Below, in pieces: positions 1 through 7,036 of a stretch of 8,611 nt of DNA. Under the pieces are notes generated by a model that did not search any database, had not been told where the DNA came from, and saw nothing but the letters and a program-made list of their open reading frames with translations. Each line of letters starts with the position of its first letter. Positions within the stretch are counted from its first letter, which is position 1. The position numbers were made by a program, and so were the translations under genes. This DNA comes from Planctomycetota bacterium (lineage in GTDB: Bacteria; Planctomycetota; Phycisphaerae; Sedimentisphaerales; Anaerohalosphaeraceae), in the NCBI GenBank assembly GCA_021160785.1, contig JAGHBX010000393.1:1-8611 (forward strand). Direction: 5' to 3'.

Positions 1-246
1 CAGCAGCGGTTTATGGACTTTATGGGGAGGTTGAACCGGCCGGGGGGGCTTGACGCTTATACCAAGGAGGCGATGTCGATTGCCCTTTCGGTGCATGCCA
101 AATGCGGTCCGTGCCTGAAATTGCACGTGCAGAAGGCGAGAGAAAAGGGCTTCACCGAGGAGGAAATCGACGAAGCGGCCTGGATGGGTATTGCATTCGG
201 CGGGGCGCCTGTTATGATGTTCTATAAGACCAATAAGCCGCAATAA
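1..246 (+). CDS. Carboxymuconolactone decarboxylase / AhpD-like protein, 3' part
   Basis: The reading frame is open from base 1 to a TAA at 244-246. It gives 81 visible residues and the true start lies upstream of the window, so the ATG at 13 is probably internal. The fragment carries the AhpD-type signature C-G-P-C-x3-H (Cys35, Cys38, His42, counted from the first codon; the two Cys codons are at 103-105 and 112-114). It is followed by the family-typical stretch GFTEEEIDEAAWMGIAFGG and a small hydrophobic C-terminal end with PVMMFY. Relatives are small helical proteins, either thiol peroxidase-type reductants or decarboxylases acting on lactones. The intact CxxC favours a cytoplasmic redox role, but the substrate is unknown. 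Some AhpD-like relatives have selenocysteine in this motif; here both positions are ordinary TGC codons. A tRNA-Sec gene starts 6 bases after the stop. Family assignment is solid, function is not. Confidence 0.85.
   Translation, partial: QQRFMDFMGRLNRPGGLDAYTKEAMSIALSVHAKCGPCLKLHVQKAREKGFTEEEIDEAAWMGIAFGGAPVMMFYKTNKPQ
191..218 (+). promoter_or_regulatory. Possible internal promoter for selC
   Basis: TTGCAT (191-196) and TATGAT (213-218) are separated by 16 bases inside the end of the AhpD-like gene. The -10 box matches the consensus at five of six positions and the -35 at only three. Transcription would start near 225, about 28 bases before the tRNA. This is a weak pattern match. The tRNA may instead be cut from a longer transcript shared with the upstream gene. 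Confidence 0.22.
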
Positions 247-252
247 CTATGC

Positions 253-347
253 GGAGGTGACTGGTGACTGGTGTTGCCCGCGGTCTTCAAAGCCGTCGTT
301 GGGTCGATAAGGTCCAGGGTGGGTTCGATTCCCATTCGCCTCCGCCA
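253..347 (+). tRNA. selC: tRNA-Sec (anticodon TCA), selenocysteine tRNA
   Basis: This 95-base gene folds fully as a bacterial selenocysteine tRNA. The acceptor stem has 8 bp (253-260 with 336-343; seven Watson-Crick pairs and one G-T). The D stem has 6 bp (263-268 with 273-278) closing a four-base loop TGGT. The anticodon stem is 280-284/292-296 around loop CTTCAAA, with anticodon TCA at 287-289. The long variable arm (297-318) pairs 299-305 with 311-317. The T arm is 319-335 with loop TTCGATT, and discriminator G344 is followed by an encoded CCA at 345-347. The 8+5 acceptor/T arrangement, 6-bp D stem, discriminator G and 95-base length match E. coli selC. It inserts selenocysteine at recoded UGA codons together with SelA, SelB and SelD, none of which is in the window. 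Two wobble pairs in the anticodon stem (G280-T296, T284-G292) are slightly unusual. Confidence 0.96.
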
Positions 348-357
348 TTTTCTTTTT
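348..357 (+). terminator. T-rich tract after selC, possible 3'-end signal
   Basis: Immediately after the tRNA CCA come four T, one C and five T (348-357). A U-rich stretch after the stable acceptor/T-arm structure could end transcription or allow 3' processing. There is no separate GC hairpin between tRNA and tract, so the assignment is tentative. Confidence 0.35.
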
Positions 358-363
358 CCCGCC

Positions 364-401
364 CTGGCGCTGTGAAAAATTCGGTTTTTCGCCTGTGCCA
401 G
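364..401. repeat. Imperfect hairpin between selC and the operon
   Basis: Outer arms CTGGC (364-368) and GCCAG (397-401) enclose inner arms GAAAAA (374-379) and TTTTTC (385-390) with a five-base loop. The arms between the two stems pair poorly. No T tract follows on either strand in the position of an intrinsic terminator. The role is unknown; it may slow convergent transcription or be chance structure. A second short inverted pair, GAGGCC (409-414) and GGCCTC (424-429), lies just downstream. Confidence 0.35.
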
Positions 402-484
402 TCCCGTAGAGGCCACCTGTTACGGCCTCCAGTGTCCGTGATACCATTCGCCATGACAAGGGCTCTCTCATAATAATTCCAGTT

Positions 485-572
485 AAAAAACGCCGATACT
501 TCGATAGCCGGACTAAACCATAAGCTTTCTGGATTCCCGCTTTCGCGGGAATGACATCAACGGTCAATCGGC
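485..572 (-). terminator. Candidate terminator of the minus-strand operon
   Basis: On the minus strand, 22 bases after the symporter stop, GCCGAT (572-567) can pair with ATCGGC (497-492). This is followed by G and a run of six U (490-485). The enclosed loop contains the perfect 8-bp hairpin at 533-552. A closing GC-rich stem directly followed by U6 is the expected order for intrinsic termination, but the loop is unusually long (69 bases). Confidence 0.4.
529..557. repeat. Widespread 'VIPAKAGIQ' intergenic hairpin repeat
   Basis: ATTCCCGC (533-540), loop TTTC, then GCGGGAAT (545-552) form a perfect 8-bp stem, flanked by CTGG and GACATC. Translated on the minus strand it gives VIPAKAGIQ, the familiar spurious peptide of a short interspersed repeat found between genes in many bacteria. 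Only one copy is present here. Such elements are non-coding; they can act as mRNA 3'-end structures. Confidence 0.8.
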
Positions 573-593
573 TCTAATTAACTGAATTTGATA

Positions 594-2387
594 TCAGTCG
601 TCGGCATTCGGCGGCAGGTTCCGGTACCAGGTAAAGGCTAACGTCAGTATCGCCAGAAGTGCAATGACAAGACATATGCCTGCATAACTGTACCAGTGCC
701 CGACGAGATACATTGGGGCCAGATAGATGCAGGCTATGGCGACCATGCCCAGGAGGACATTTAGAATTGTCAGCGATATGCTTTCGGATTTATCGTCGTG
801 CTGTTCGGCGGACAGGTTGGCGGCGTCTCGGATGGGCTTCCAGCAGCCGAAGGGGCGGACAGTGACGTAGAATCTGGCGAGGGTTTGCGTCTCGACGGGT
901 CTTGTCAGCAGTGATGCGAGGATGCTTGCGGCAAGTGAGGCGCCGCAGATTAGAGGGAATACTATGTAGATGGGGGTGTTCGGACTGAACAGCGCGGTGA
1001 GCGAGAGGATTATTCCAGCGAAAGAGCCGAATGCGTAGCCGATGCCGTTTATGCGCCACCAGTACCAGCGGAGGACATTGGGGACGACGACGCCGGCGCT
1101 CAGCGCCATCATCATCCACCCCCAGATTTGTGCGATGGAATCGGCGCAGAAGCCGATCGCGACACCGGACAGGACGATGAAGATCGTGGCGATGTAACTG
1201 AAGCGCACGGCCTCGTGTTCCGAAGCATTGGGGCGAAACCAGACCTGCCAGATATCGCGAACGATGAAGGATGCACCGCTGTTTACGGTCGAACTGAAAG
1301 TCGACATAAACGCCGCCAACAGCCCTGCGATTACGACACCACGGATGCCATCGGGAAGGAATCTCTGGAGAACGAGGGGCATTACTGTTTCTGAGTCCGT
1401 AATACCTGTGATTTCTGTAATTGCCAGAAGTGCAATACCAGCGCACATTGCCCAGCGGACGACAAGAAACAGGCTCCAGGCTGCGCCGATCTTTGCGGCG
1501 TCCCGAGGTGTGCGCGCCGCTAAGAATCGCTGTGCATCGTACATCTGCGCCGGGCCGCCGAGATTCAGCAGCAGGCCCTTGAGGACCCACACGATGACCA
1601 TCGCGCCGAAGAATACGAACTTTGCGTCGTCGGTGCCGGCCAGTTCCGGGAGCGTCCACGGAATACGAAGGGAGGTCCAGCCGTCGGGCAGTGAGGCGAG
1701 ATCTTCCGGCGACAGTCGGGACCAGGCGATGTATGCGACGAAGATGCTGCCGAGGGTCAATATGACCGTCTGCAGGCAATCGGTGACCACGACGCTGTAG
1801 AGGCCGCCGAGGATGACGTAGAGAGTAGTTATGGAGATGACCGTAATCGCCAGACATGCCGGTTCGTGCTCCGTGAGGAGGTTCTGCAGCCAGCCTATTG
1901 ATGTGTGGTCGGCGAGTCTCTCTAATGGGATGTATACTGAGGCGAATTTGCCGATGCCCTGGTAGGCATAGCCGATGAAACATGCGGTGAAGATTATGGC
2001 GATGAGCGCAGACGTAATTCGTGCGAGCCTTCCCGGGCGACCGGAGCCGAAGCGCGTCTCCATCCACTCCGCCGCCGTCATGACATTCGATCGGCGTACC
2101 CATTTGCCCATGTAGCCCATGAAGAAGGCGCCCATGAGAAACCCCCACATCCAATGATGCCACATCGACTTGAAGCCCAATACAAAGAGAATCGACACAA
2201 TCCACATCGTGCCCGTGATGTCGAAGTTGGACACCGATCCCGACATTGCAAGCGCCAGCCAGTGGAGGGATTTTCCGCCGAGGAAATAGGACTCGAGATT
2301 CTTCGAGGCGCGCTTCTGGTACCAGCAGCCAAGCGCGATGACGACAATGAAGTATAGGGCGATTATTGCGTAGTCAATTGGCTGCAT
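594..2387 (-). CDS. Sodium:solute symporter family (SSS) transporter
   Basis: A 597-residue inner-membrane protein with about 13-14 hydrophobic helices, a usual length for the family. It is predicted to import a solute with sodium. Visible family marks are YFLGGKSLHW (34-43), GGLYSVVVTDCLQ (194-206), AQMYDAQRFLAARTPRDA (280-297) and the SSS signature MSTFSSTVNS...FIVRDIW (361-380), where Ser/Thr residues of helix 8 normally help bind sodium. A Trp/His-rich stretch, SMWHHWMWGF (74-83), follows helix 2. A soluble linker lies near 495-535 before two final helices. The ATG at 2387 lies 3 bases after the stop of the URO-D-like gene and has no clear Shine-Dalgarno sequence, so translation is probably coupled. 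The gene ends in TGA. Its place behind two glycosidases suggests uptake of a released sugar; the solute cannot be read from sequence. Confidence 0.93.
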   Translation of the reverse strand: MQPIDYAIIALYFIVVIALGCWYQKRASKNLESYFLGGKSLHWLALAMSGSVSNFDITGTMWIVSILFVLGFKSMWHHWMWGFLMGAFFMGYMGKWVRRSNVMTAAEWMETRFGSGRPGRLARITSALIAIIFTACFIGYAYQGIGKFASVYIPLERLADHTSIGWLQNLLTEHEPACLAITVISITTLYVILGGLYSVVVTDCLQTVILTLGSIFVAYIAWSRLSPEDLASLPDGWTSLRIPWTLPELAGTDDAKFVFFGAMVIVWVLKGLLLNLGGPAQMYDAQRFLAARTPRDAAKIGAAWSLFLVVRWAMCAGIALLAITEITGITDSETVMPLVLQRFLPDGIRGVVIAGLLAAFMSTFSSTVNSGASFIVRDIWQVWFRPNASEHEAVRFSYIATIFIVLSGVAIGFCADSIAQIWGWMMMALSAGVVVPNVLRWYWWRINGIGYAFGSFAGIILSLTALFSPNTPIYIVFPLICGASLAASILASLLTRPVETQTLARFYVTVRPFGCWKPIRDAANLSAEQHDDKSESISLTILNVLLGMVAIACIYLAPMYLVGHWYSYAGICLVIALLAILTLAFTWYRNLPPNADD

Positions 2388-2390
2388 GGT

Positions 2391-3620
2391 TTATCTTACG
2401 GCTTTGAACATTGCGGTTATGTTTTCGGGCGGGACGTTTGCGAGTATGTTGTGGACCTGCTGGAATATGAAGCCTCCGCCGGGGTTGAGGATTTCCACCT
2501 GCTGCTTTACGTGTTCGGCGATCTGCTGAGGCGTTGCATTCGGCAGGATGTCTCTTGTGTCGCAGCCGCCGCCCCAGAAGGTTATGTCTTTTCCGAATTC
2601 GGTTTTTATTTCTTTGGCATCCATACCTCTGCATGTGATCTGGACCGGGTTGATGGCGTCCAGGCCCGCTTCGATCAGGTCGCCCAGAAGCGGACGCACT
2701 CCGCCGCAGCAGTGAAGCTGGACCTTGACGTCGGCAAGTTCCTTGGCGCGCTTGAACATTTTTGCGTGATAAGGCTTAAAGTAGCGATGGTACATTTCCG
2801 GCGACATCAGCGGTCCGTTCTGGCCGCCGAGGTCGTCGCCGAAGAGAATCACGTCGATATACGGACCGACTGCGGCGAGCCACTTTTCAAGGTTTTTTAT
2901 ATGGATGGAATAGAGCTTTTCGGTAAGCTTCATGAGCTGGTCGGGATAGAGCGCCATGTATGTCAGGTAGTTGTCCATGCGGTAGAGCCACTGGGGCAGT
3001 TCAAAGAGATTGCCGCCGAACAGACCCACAATCGCACGGTCGGTGGAATCGCGAAGCGCCTTTGCCGCCGCCGCCATCGCACCGTCGGGATCCTCCGGCG
3101 AAATATGGGCGCCGGGGTGCGGGGTCCCGGACCATATGGTTTTGGCGAGGACGTCTTCCAGGTCGGAGAAATCATCGTCGGAGATGCCGCGGTCCATCAG
3201 CGGAAAGCTCGTCTGCTCGAAATAGAGACAGCCCTTTTTCTGTACGCCGAGTTCAAATCCGTTGGCGGCGAGCAGATACCAGTCGGGCCCTCGTTTTTCG
3301 ACGTTGATATAACAGGGAATCCGGCAAGGAGTTCCGTCTGGGAGCACCCAGTCTTTCCAGTCGGCGTCATCGAGAAGAAAACCTCTGCCCATTTCGATTA
3401 CGTCGACGCCGAAGAGGTCGAGCACGTCGTCGTCGACAATCGCTAATTGCTGGACCATGTCATAGACGCGGACGGGCTTATCAACAAGAGCGAGATGCTT
3501 TCGCAGCCTGGCATACGCAATCGCCGCGATGCCGGAGGAGCGGTGGCCAGAAAAGTCTATCGGGACCTTATCCGGCTGTTCGTGATTCAGGGCAGCCAGC
3601 ACTCTCTGTCTTGAATTCAT
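2391..3620 (-). CDS. Uroporphyrinogen decarboxylase superfamily protein (methyltransferase-like)
   Basis: A 409-residue cytoplasmic protein of the URO-D/MtaA superfamily, without a signal peptide. It begins with the common NSRQRVLAALNHEQPDKVPIDF block and has GDDLGGQNGPLMSPEMYHRYFKPYH at about 261-285 (central barrel). At the C-terminal side are LHCCGG (His303, Cys304, Cys305) and WGGGCDT (Cys353). A His-x-Cys followed by a distant Cys is the zinc site of corrinoid-dependent methyltransferases such as MtaA and CmuA, and it activates a thiol acceptor. The RQAGRYLPEY-type motif of true heme-pathway HemE is absent, so a heme role is unlikely. It lies between a GH38-type gene (13-base gap) and a transporter (3-base gap). 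I infer methyl transfer or another reaction on an imported sugar; the substrate and any corrinoid partner are unknown. Family is certain, reaction is not. Confidence 0.9.
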   Translation of the reverse strand: MNSRQRVLAALNHEQPDKVPIDFSGHRSSGIAAIAYARLRKHLALVDKPVRVYDMVQQLAIVDDDVLDLFGVDVIEMGRGFLLDDADWKDWVLPDGTPCRIPCYINVEKRGPDWYLLAANGFELGVQKKGCLYFEQTSFPLMDRGISDDDFSDLEDVLAKTIWSGTPHPGAHISPEDPDGAMAAAAKALRDSTDRAIVGLFGGNLFELPQWLYRMDNYLTYMALYPDQLMKLTEKLYSIHIKNLEKWLAAVGPYIDVILFGDDLGGQNGPLMSPEMYHRYFKPYHAKMFKRAKELADVKVQLHCCGGVRPLLGDLIEAGLDAINPVQITCRGMDAKEIKTEFGKDITFWGGGCDTRDILPNATPQQIAEHVKQQVEILNPGGGFIFQQVHNILANVPPENITAMFKAVR

Positions 3621-3628
3621 ACGCCAAA

Positions 3629-3635
3629 TCCCTTT
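3629..3635 (-). promoter_or_regulatory. Ribosome binding site of the URO-D-like gene
   Basis: AAAGGGA lies 8 bases before the ATG at 3620 and overlaps the TAA stop of the GH38-type gene. It is the best Shine-Dalgarno-like sequence in the operon, and its overlap with the stop codon suggests translational coupling. Confidence 0.45.
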
Positions 3636-6600
3636 AACGCGGCGATATACGCAGGGTCACTATCTCCCACGGAGCCATCTCTATCGATCTCTTGACCTCG
3701 GAAAGCTCTCGTTCGTTCAGATCGCTCAGCAGGACGGTTTCATATCCTTGATCATTCAGTCTGACTCTCGCATCTTGCTTCTGCCCCGACGCATTGAACA
3801 GTCGGAGTATCAAGCCTTCGCCGTCGTCGGAAGGTTTCATCGCTGTCGCGATAACGTCTACGGGACTGACCGTCAGCAGAGACTTCTTGCCAGGTCGATT
3901 CGGCGAACACGGAACCACAACCAAAGGCTGTCCCTTGCCGACGGCAAACCTCGCCGCCTGCGGCGCGCTGAACTTAGCGTGCGGCTGAATATAATAGCGG
4001 AAGGTATGCAGCCCCGACTGGGAAGCCTTGTAATTCGTCTCCCAGTAGTTGTTCATCACATACGAATACAGCGTTGCGGAAGGGGCCAGTTTCCGAATCC
4101 ATCCCACCGACGACCGCGGATCGTTCGTAATCGCGCCCACCTCAACAAGCGGAGCGTCCGGCGTTACCCACGTTACACCATAGTCGCCGTTGGAGATATC
4201 CGCCCACCGCTGGATAGTGAAATAGTTCTTGCACGCCCCGGCAAGCTGATCGATCTCCGGTCGAACCACCGCAAACGGAATGTCCATTCGCATGACACCA
4301 TCGGGAATGTTGAACGGAAAGGCAATGTGGACCGCTTCCTGTTTGTAGATGTTCTTTTTGTCAATCGTATCGATGATCTCAATCGAATCCCTCACACGCA
4401 TAAGACGAACCTCGCGCGTTAGCTTGTTGCACCCGGGCGCCTCCGAGGCGATCAGCAAAGAAGCAATCAGCCCGCCGGTCTCCTTGACGCTGATCTTAAC
4501 CGGCCCGTTTCGTTTCGGCGACCGCGGGTCTCTGCCTTCGACATAGAAGTAATCGTTAAGTCCCATCCCGGCCTTCGTATCGACAAGATCATGCTCGGCG
4601 CCGGCGTACTTGATACTCGCAATCGCGCCGGTCTTGTCGTCGATGACGATTTTCATTGATTTCGACGTCAAGGTGTTTCCCGCCGCCGCCGGTCCGGAGG
4701 AGTACTCGGCAGGCTCTTCGTCATGGAATGTAAAGCAAACCGAACCGAACGCGGGGACACACGCGGCGACGAACGCAAGCTCGCCCGTCGACAGCCGCTG
4801 CGACGAAACCGGGGCGCCGTTCCTTCGAACGCAGTCGCCCGCCACCGCCATGTCGGCCGGAAGGACCACGATATCCGTCCGCATCCACGAGCACGTATTG
4901 AACACCTCGACAGCCGACACCTTGCCGCTTTTGTATTTCACTGCACTCAGCGAATCGCCTAACAGTTGCTTCGACCTCTTGTCAGCATTCAGCGCAAACG
5001 CCTGTTTGATCTTCCATTGGCCTTTGGTGAAGTCGCCTTCGGGATCGCTTATGCTGTTCCATGAGCCCCACGTGTGCTCGTCGTAGAGGATCGCTTCGCG
5101 GTATGCGTCATGGAACTTCTCAGCAGGGTATTTATCGGGCGACAGCATTGCATAAAGTGTTTGCGCCTGAACGAGCCGTTCGGCGGCGGCGCGGTTCATC
5201 GCCGTTTCGCGCGCCGACGAGCCTGCGCCGTCTTCCCAGTACGGTGTGAAGTCGCCGCGGACCGTTGGGATATCTTTGGCATAGCGATTCTCGAAATCAC
5301 GAAACATCTGTGACGGCGAGCCGATGATCATCTTCGGGTAGGCATACTTCTCGTTCCATGCCTTGACGATATCCGGCAGCATCGGGTCGGGTGGACCGTT
5401 GTCAGAGCCGATGTTGTAGCGAATCTGCACGATGTCGTATGGAAAGCCCTTGTTCTCGAGGCGTTTGAGGTAATCGAATATCCGGGTGGGTTCGAGCTTG
5501 CGGTCGATCTTCTTGTAGTTGAGGCCCGTGTGGAACCATGAGTAGCCCATGCCCGCCATCCAGCACAGGACCTTGTCTTTGCCCGACGGCGACTCCCAGT
5601 AGAAGGGTTTGTCGCCCCATTCCGACAGCGTGTAACCAATACGGGTGCTGGAGTTCGGGCCGATGGAGAGGTATTTTACGCCGCTTTGAGCAAGGACGGG
5701 TATCAGGCCCCACGTATAACCGGGCACGTCGCTGATCATTGCAGAGTCTATGGTAATGTGATACTTCTGCCCAAAGCGCCTTGCGCAGCCCGTAAGTTCC
5801 AGAAGTTCCTCCGGGCGCGGAAGCGCGGTTAGCTCATTGCCGTACAGTGCGTCGAGGCTGATATAGCCCTTCTTGACGGCGTCGATGAAGCGTTTTTCTT
5901 TTTCGGCTGAGGCATTCCTCAAATAGCTGTCGACGGCCCAGAGCCCTTCGGGCAGCCATTTGAAACGGGCTTCGGGCGGATAGTCTTTTGTCTTGGCGCC
6001 TAATTCGATGGCCTGATCAAGATAACGCCATTGCATCTGTTCGACCTCGGTCTGGACGTGTGTGTAGCCGATATCAAGGTGCGTATGATGGAGCATGTAG
6101 ATGACCCATTTGCGAACGGGTTTGATGGTAAGCGTTTTATGGGCCAGGGATTTGCCCCGGACTTTGACTGTAACGTCAACTTCCGTGTCCTTTGCAACGG
6201 CAGGGGCAAGTCCCTCGATGATTTGCGTGCCTGAGACGACCGAGTGCTTTTTCGAGTCATTGCCGTTGACGGTCAACACGGCATCGACCGAATCTCCTAT
6301 ATGCTGAACTGTTGCGAGAACAGGTTGATAGAGTTTGTTGTTCTGCTCAATCAGGTAGGGACTGGCGTATATATCGGCGATCCGCGTAACTTTATCAAGC
6401 GGCGCGGCTTCGACGGCAACGGGTGTGGTGAGTTTCAGATAGTCGTAAAGCAGCCAGCTTCCTTCCAGCGACGTTATCGTGATCTTGTTGTTGCCCGCCT
6501 TCAGCACACGGGCGCCGAAAGGAACGGTCATGATATGCTCGCGACCTTTGGATACATCGCCGGCGCCGGACGCATCGCCTCCTCCCTTGGGTGGTGTGCG

Positions 6601-7029
6601 AATAAACGTCCGGTCATTGATCTTGATCTCCATCCTGGGCGGTTTGGTGCTGTGGGTATCGACAAAATCGATCAGGAGTTCGCACTCGCCGGTCTTTGGC
6701 GGGGCTTTGACGGCAAAGATGATGGTTATCGTATGGCTCTTACTGCCCGCCCACGCATCGGCGGGACCCGGCTGGATGTACGGAAAATCTTTCTTTGCAT
6801 CGGAGTGCCCCACGATAAACATCGCACCGTCCGGAAATCGCGAAGAATACCGTCCACTGTCGCCCGGACCCAGGGCAAATTCCGAGGTGTCATTATCCAC
6901 CTTGCCAATCCGCCACAGGACTTTGCCGTCCGGACCGGGATTGGCCGCCGATGCATCAATAAAACCTGCCGCGCAGACACATAGCACAAGCAGGATATGA
7001 CTTTGTCTGAGATTTGATCGCTCAATCAT
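3634..7029 (-). CDS. Secreted GH38-type glycoside hydrolase (alpha-mannosidase family)
   Basis: An 1131-residue exported enzyme. Residues 1-28 form a signal peptide: basic start, hydrophobic HILLVLCVCAAGF, likely cut after ASA at 26-28, no lipobox. Residues 33-205 look like a galactose-binding-type beta-sandwich resembling domain III of rhamnogalacturonan lyases (VLWRIGKVD, AMFIVGHSD, EIKINDR, LKAGNNKITIT, WLLYDYLKL). Residues 210-303 appear Ig-like. The GH38 catalytic part starts at 307 with HHTHLDIGYTH, where His317 and Asp319 match the H-x-D zinc ligands of the family. Asp434 in SDVPGYTWG fits the nucleophile, Asp543 in GSDNGPPD could be the acid, and His652 in DEHTWGSW could complete the metal site. 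The C-terminal third is beta-rich, as in GH38. GH38 enzymes remove alpha-mannose residues, but this divergent subgroup may act on another sugar. The start has no clear Shine-Dalgarno sequence and no alternative Met nearby. Confidence 0.88.
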   Translation of the reverse strand: MIERSNLRQSHILLVLCVCAAGFIDASAANPGPDGKVLWRIGKVDNDTSEFALGPGDSGRYSSRFPDGAMFIVGHSDAKKDFPYIQPGPADAWAGSKSHTITIIFAVKAPPKTGECELLIDFVDTHSTKPPRMEIKINDRTFIRTPPKGGGDASGAGDVSKGREHIMTVPFGARVLKAGNNKITITSLEGSWLLYDYLKLTTPVAVEAAPLDKVTRIADIYASPYLIEQNNKLYQPVLATVQHIGDSVDAVLTVNGNDSKKHSVVSGTQIIEGLAPAVAKDTEVDVTVKVRGKSLAHKTLTIKPVRKWVIYMLHHTHLDIGYTHVQTEVEQMQWRYLDQAIELGAKTKDYPPEARFKWLPEGLWAVDSYLRNASAEKEKRFIDAVKKGYISLDALYGNELTALPRPEELLELTGCARRFGQKYHITIDSAMISDVPGYTWGLIPVLAQSGVKYLSIGPNSSTRIGYTLSEWGDKPFYWESPSGKDKVLCWMAGMGYSWFHTGLNYKKIDRKLEPTRIFDYLKRLENKGFPYDIVQIRYNIGSDNGPPDPMLPDIVKAWNEKYAYPKMIIGSPSQMFRDFENRYAKDIPTVRGDFTPYWEDGAGSSARETAMNRAAAERLVQAQTLYAMLSPDKYPAEKFHDAYREAILYDEHTWGSWNSISDPEGDFTKGQWKIKQAFALNADKRSKQLLGDSLSAVKYKSGKVSAVEVFNTCSWMRTDIVVLPADMAVAGDCVRRNGAPVSSQRLSTGELAFVAACVPAFGSVCFTFHDEEPAEYSSGPAAAGNTLTSKSMKIVIDDKTGAIASIKYAGAEHDLVDTKAGMGLNDYFYVEGRDPRSPKRNGPVKISVKETGGLIASLLIASEAPGCNKLTREVRLMRVRDSIEIIDTIDKKNIYKQEAVHIAFPFNIPDGVMRMDIPFAVVRPEIDQLAGACKNYFTIQRWADISNGDYGVTWVTPDAPLVEVGAITNDPRSSVGWIRKLAPSATLYSYVMNNYWETNYKASQSGLHTFRYYIQPHAKFSAPQAARFAVGKGQPLVVVPCSPNRPGKKSLLTVSPVDVIATAMKPSDDGEGLILRLFNASGQKQDARVRLNDQGYETVLLSDLNERELSEVKRSIEMAPWEIVTLRISPR

Positions 7030-7036
7030 GTGTAAT

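Larger units (their letters stand above)
475..588. repeat. Imperfect inverted repeat enclosing a GC hairpin (possible MITE-like element)
   Basis: The left arm (475-497) reads AATTC, AGTTAA, a five-base spacer, then GCCGAT. The right arm (567-588) reads ATCGGC, a five-base spacer, TTAACT, then GAATT. The three blocks are exact inverse complements in the same order, with one extra C on the left at 480. The arms are about 70 bases apart and surround the VIPAKAGIQ-type hairpin. The right arm ends five bases before the stop codon of the symporter gene. No target-site duplication is obvious. It could be a degenerate miniature element or an extended terminator structure. Confidence 0.45.

Noticed and set aside
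319..347. selC 3' end as an attachment site of an integrated island
   Set aside because: selC is a known integration site in other bacteria, but I found no second copy of the tRNA 3' end and no integrase in the window.
222..567. Small open frames across selC and the intergenic region on both strands
   Set aside because: They run through the tRNA and the VIPAKAGIQ repeat, and their translations match only those non-coding elements.
567..596. Selenocysteine read-through of the TGA that ends the symporter
   Set aside because: Read-through would add only nine ordinary residues before another TGA at 569-567. The family normally ends here and no redox motif is present.
790..2205. Long minus-strand open frame of 471 codons inside the symporter gene
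   Set aside because: It is a shifted frame of the symporter, rich in Arg, His and Pro with no recognisable domain. The SSS frame carries clear family motifs.
2451..3446. 331-codon plus-strand open frame opposite the URO-D-like gene
   Set aside because: It has no family motifs and mirrors the codon structure of the strongly recognised minus-strand gene.
2391..3620. Heme-pathway uroporphyrinogen decarboxylase (hemE)
   Set aside because: The RQAGR-type substrate motif is missing and a zinc-thiolate motif is present; the context is sugar use, not tetrapyrrole synthesis.
3748..4422. 224-codon plus-strand frame opposite the GH38-type gene (also 6244-6984 and 4610-5086)
   Set aside because: They are antisense shadows without domains or plausible start signals.
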